From positions 1 to 21,420 of the forward strand of contig CAQVQZ010000012.1 in the NCBI GenBank assembly GCA_948902155.1: a stretch of 21,420 nucleotides of DNA. Direction: 5' to 3'. The stretch comes from an uncultured Oscillibacter sp. Lineage in GTDB: Bacteria > Bacillota_A > Clostridia > Oscillospirales > Oscillospiraceae. A program made the position numbers and the translations under genes. The stretch's first letter is position 1, and every line of letters starts with the position of its first letter. The notes beneath the pieces were generated by a model, which had not been told where the DNA came from, did not search any database, and saw only the letters and a program-made list of their open reading frames with translations. Of the stretch, positions 21,224-21,420 are shown piece by piece.

Positions 21224-21420
21224 GTGCTGTTAACAGTCGTAACGTTTATTGGTTTTACCGTCTTAGTCGCCGTCCTCTCCTGGTGGAAAACCCGTGACGA
21301 CGACCTTTCCACCAAAGAGGGCTACTTCCTGGCGGGCCGGGGCCTGCCGGGCATCGTGATTGCCGGCTCCCTGATGATGACGAACCTGTCGGCGGAGCAG
21401 CTGGTGGGCACCAACGGCCA
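21224..21420 (+). CDS. Sodium:solute symporter (SSS family), 3' truncated by window edge
   Basis: The first 65 codons of a membrane transporter. A GTG start at 21224 follows AAGGA by 5 nt; the ATG at 21222 meets a stop after three codons. The N-terminal hydrophobic helix (LLTVVTFIGFTVLVAVLSWW) is followed by the SSS-family signature region KEGYFLAGRGLPGIVIAGSLMMTNLSAEQLVGTNG, which closely follows the SglT-type FLAGRxLxWxxIGASLxxTNISAEQFVG pattern and includes residues of the sodium-site helix. Together with the upstream isomerase and AraC regulator it suggests a sugar, polyol or sugar-acid uptake module. The 3' part lies outside the window. Confidence 0.88.
   Translation, partial: MLLTVVTFIGFTVLVAVLSWWKTRDDDLSTKEGYFLAGRGLPGIVIAGSLMMTNLSAEQLVGTNG

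Overview
The window looks like a GC-rich Gram-positive anaerobe of the clostridial/Oscillospiraceae type. This is inferred from strong AGGAGG-type ribosome sites, a single-chain pyruvate:ferredoxin-oxidoreductase-type enzyme, a BlaI/M56 regulatory pair and G/C-rich third codon positions. No rRNA, tRNA, insertion sequence or CRISPR array was seen. Both edges cut genes: dihydroxy-acid dehydratase on the left and a sodium:solute symporter on the right.

Left edge (1-2040, + strand): the C-terminal four fifths of ilvD, then a small PAP2-family membrane phosphatase closed by a strong intrinsic terminator.

Central accessory block (2064-14395): two paralogous GntR/FCD regulators lie at the two ends. 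Between them, a long leftward operon starts near 8650. It encodes four cytoplasmic proteins of 127, 341, 121 and 178 aa; only the last is recognisable, as a stand-alone MoCF (molybdopterin-binding) domain. A complete TRAP transporter (dctP, dctQ, dctM) follows, ending at a terminator before the first GntR gene. Facing away from this operon, a 1173-aa 2-oxoacid:ferredoxin oxidoreductase is transcribed rightward from a near-consensus promoter that has a palindromic operator candidate beside it. It is followed by an unrecognised 217-aa gene translationally coupled to the second GntR gene. My inference is that the block imports an organic acid, converts it with the unknown proteins, and oxidises a resulting 2-oxo acid to an acyl-CoA plus reduced ferredoxin. 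The substrate cannot be read from the sequence.

Right block (14449-18700): a BlaI-type repressor with two operator sites in its own promoter, overlapping by 4 nt an unusually large (1138 aa) M56 metalloprotease of the BlaR1 type whose long C-terminal region is not an obvious penicillin-binding domain. Past it lies a 16-bp-arm palindrome shared with a convergent 29-aa mini-gene that has an excellent ribosome site.

Right edge (18925-21420): a cupin-AraC regulator divergent from a xylose-isomerase-like TIM-barrel sugar isomerase/epimerase, with spaced CCCGCAA repeats between them. Next comes an exactly symmetric 154-bp dyad element and the start of an SSS-family symporter. This looks like a sugar, polyol or sugar-acid uptake and conversion module.
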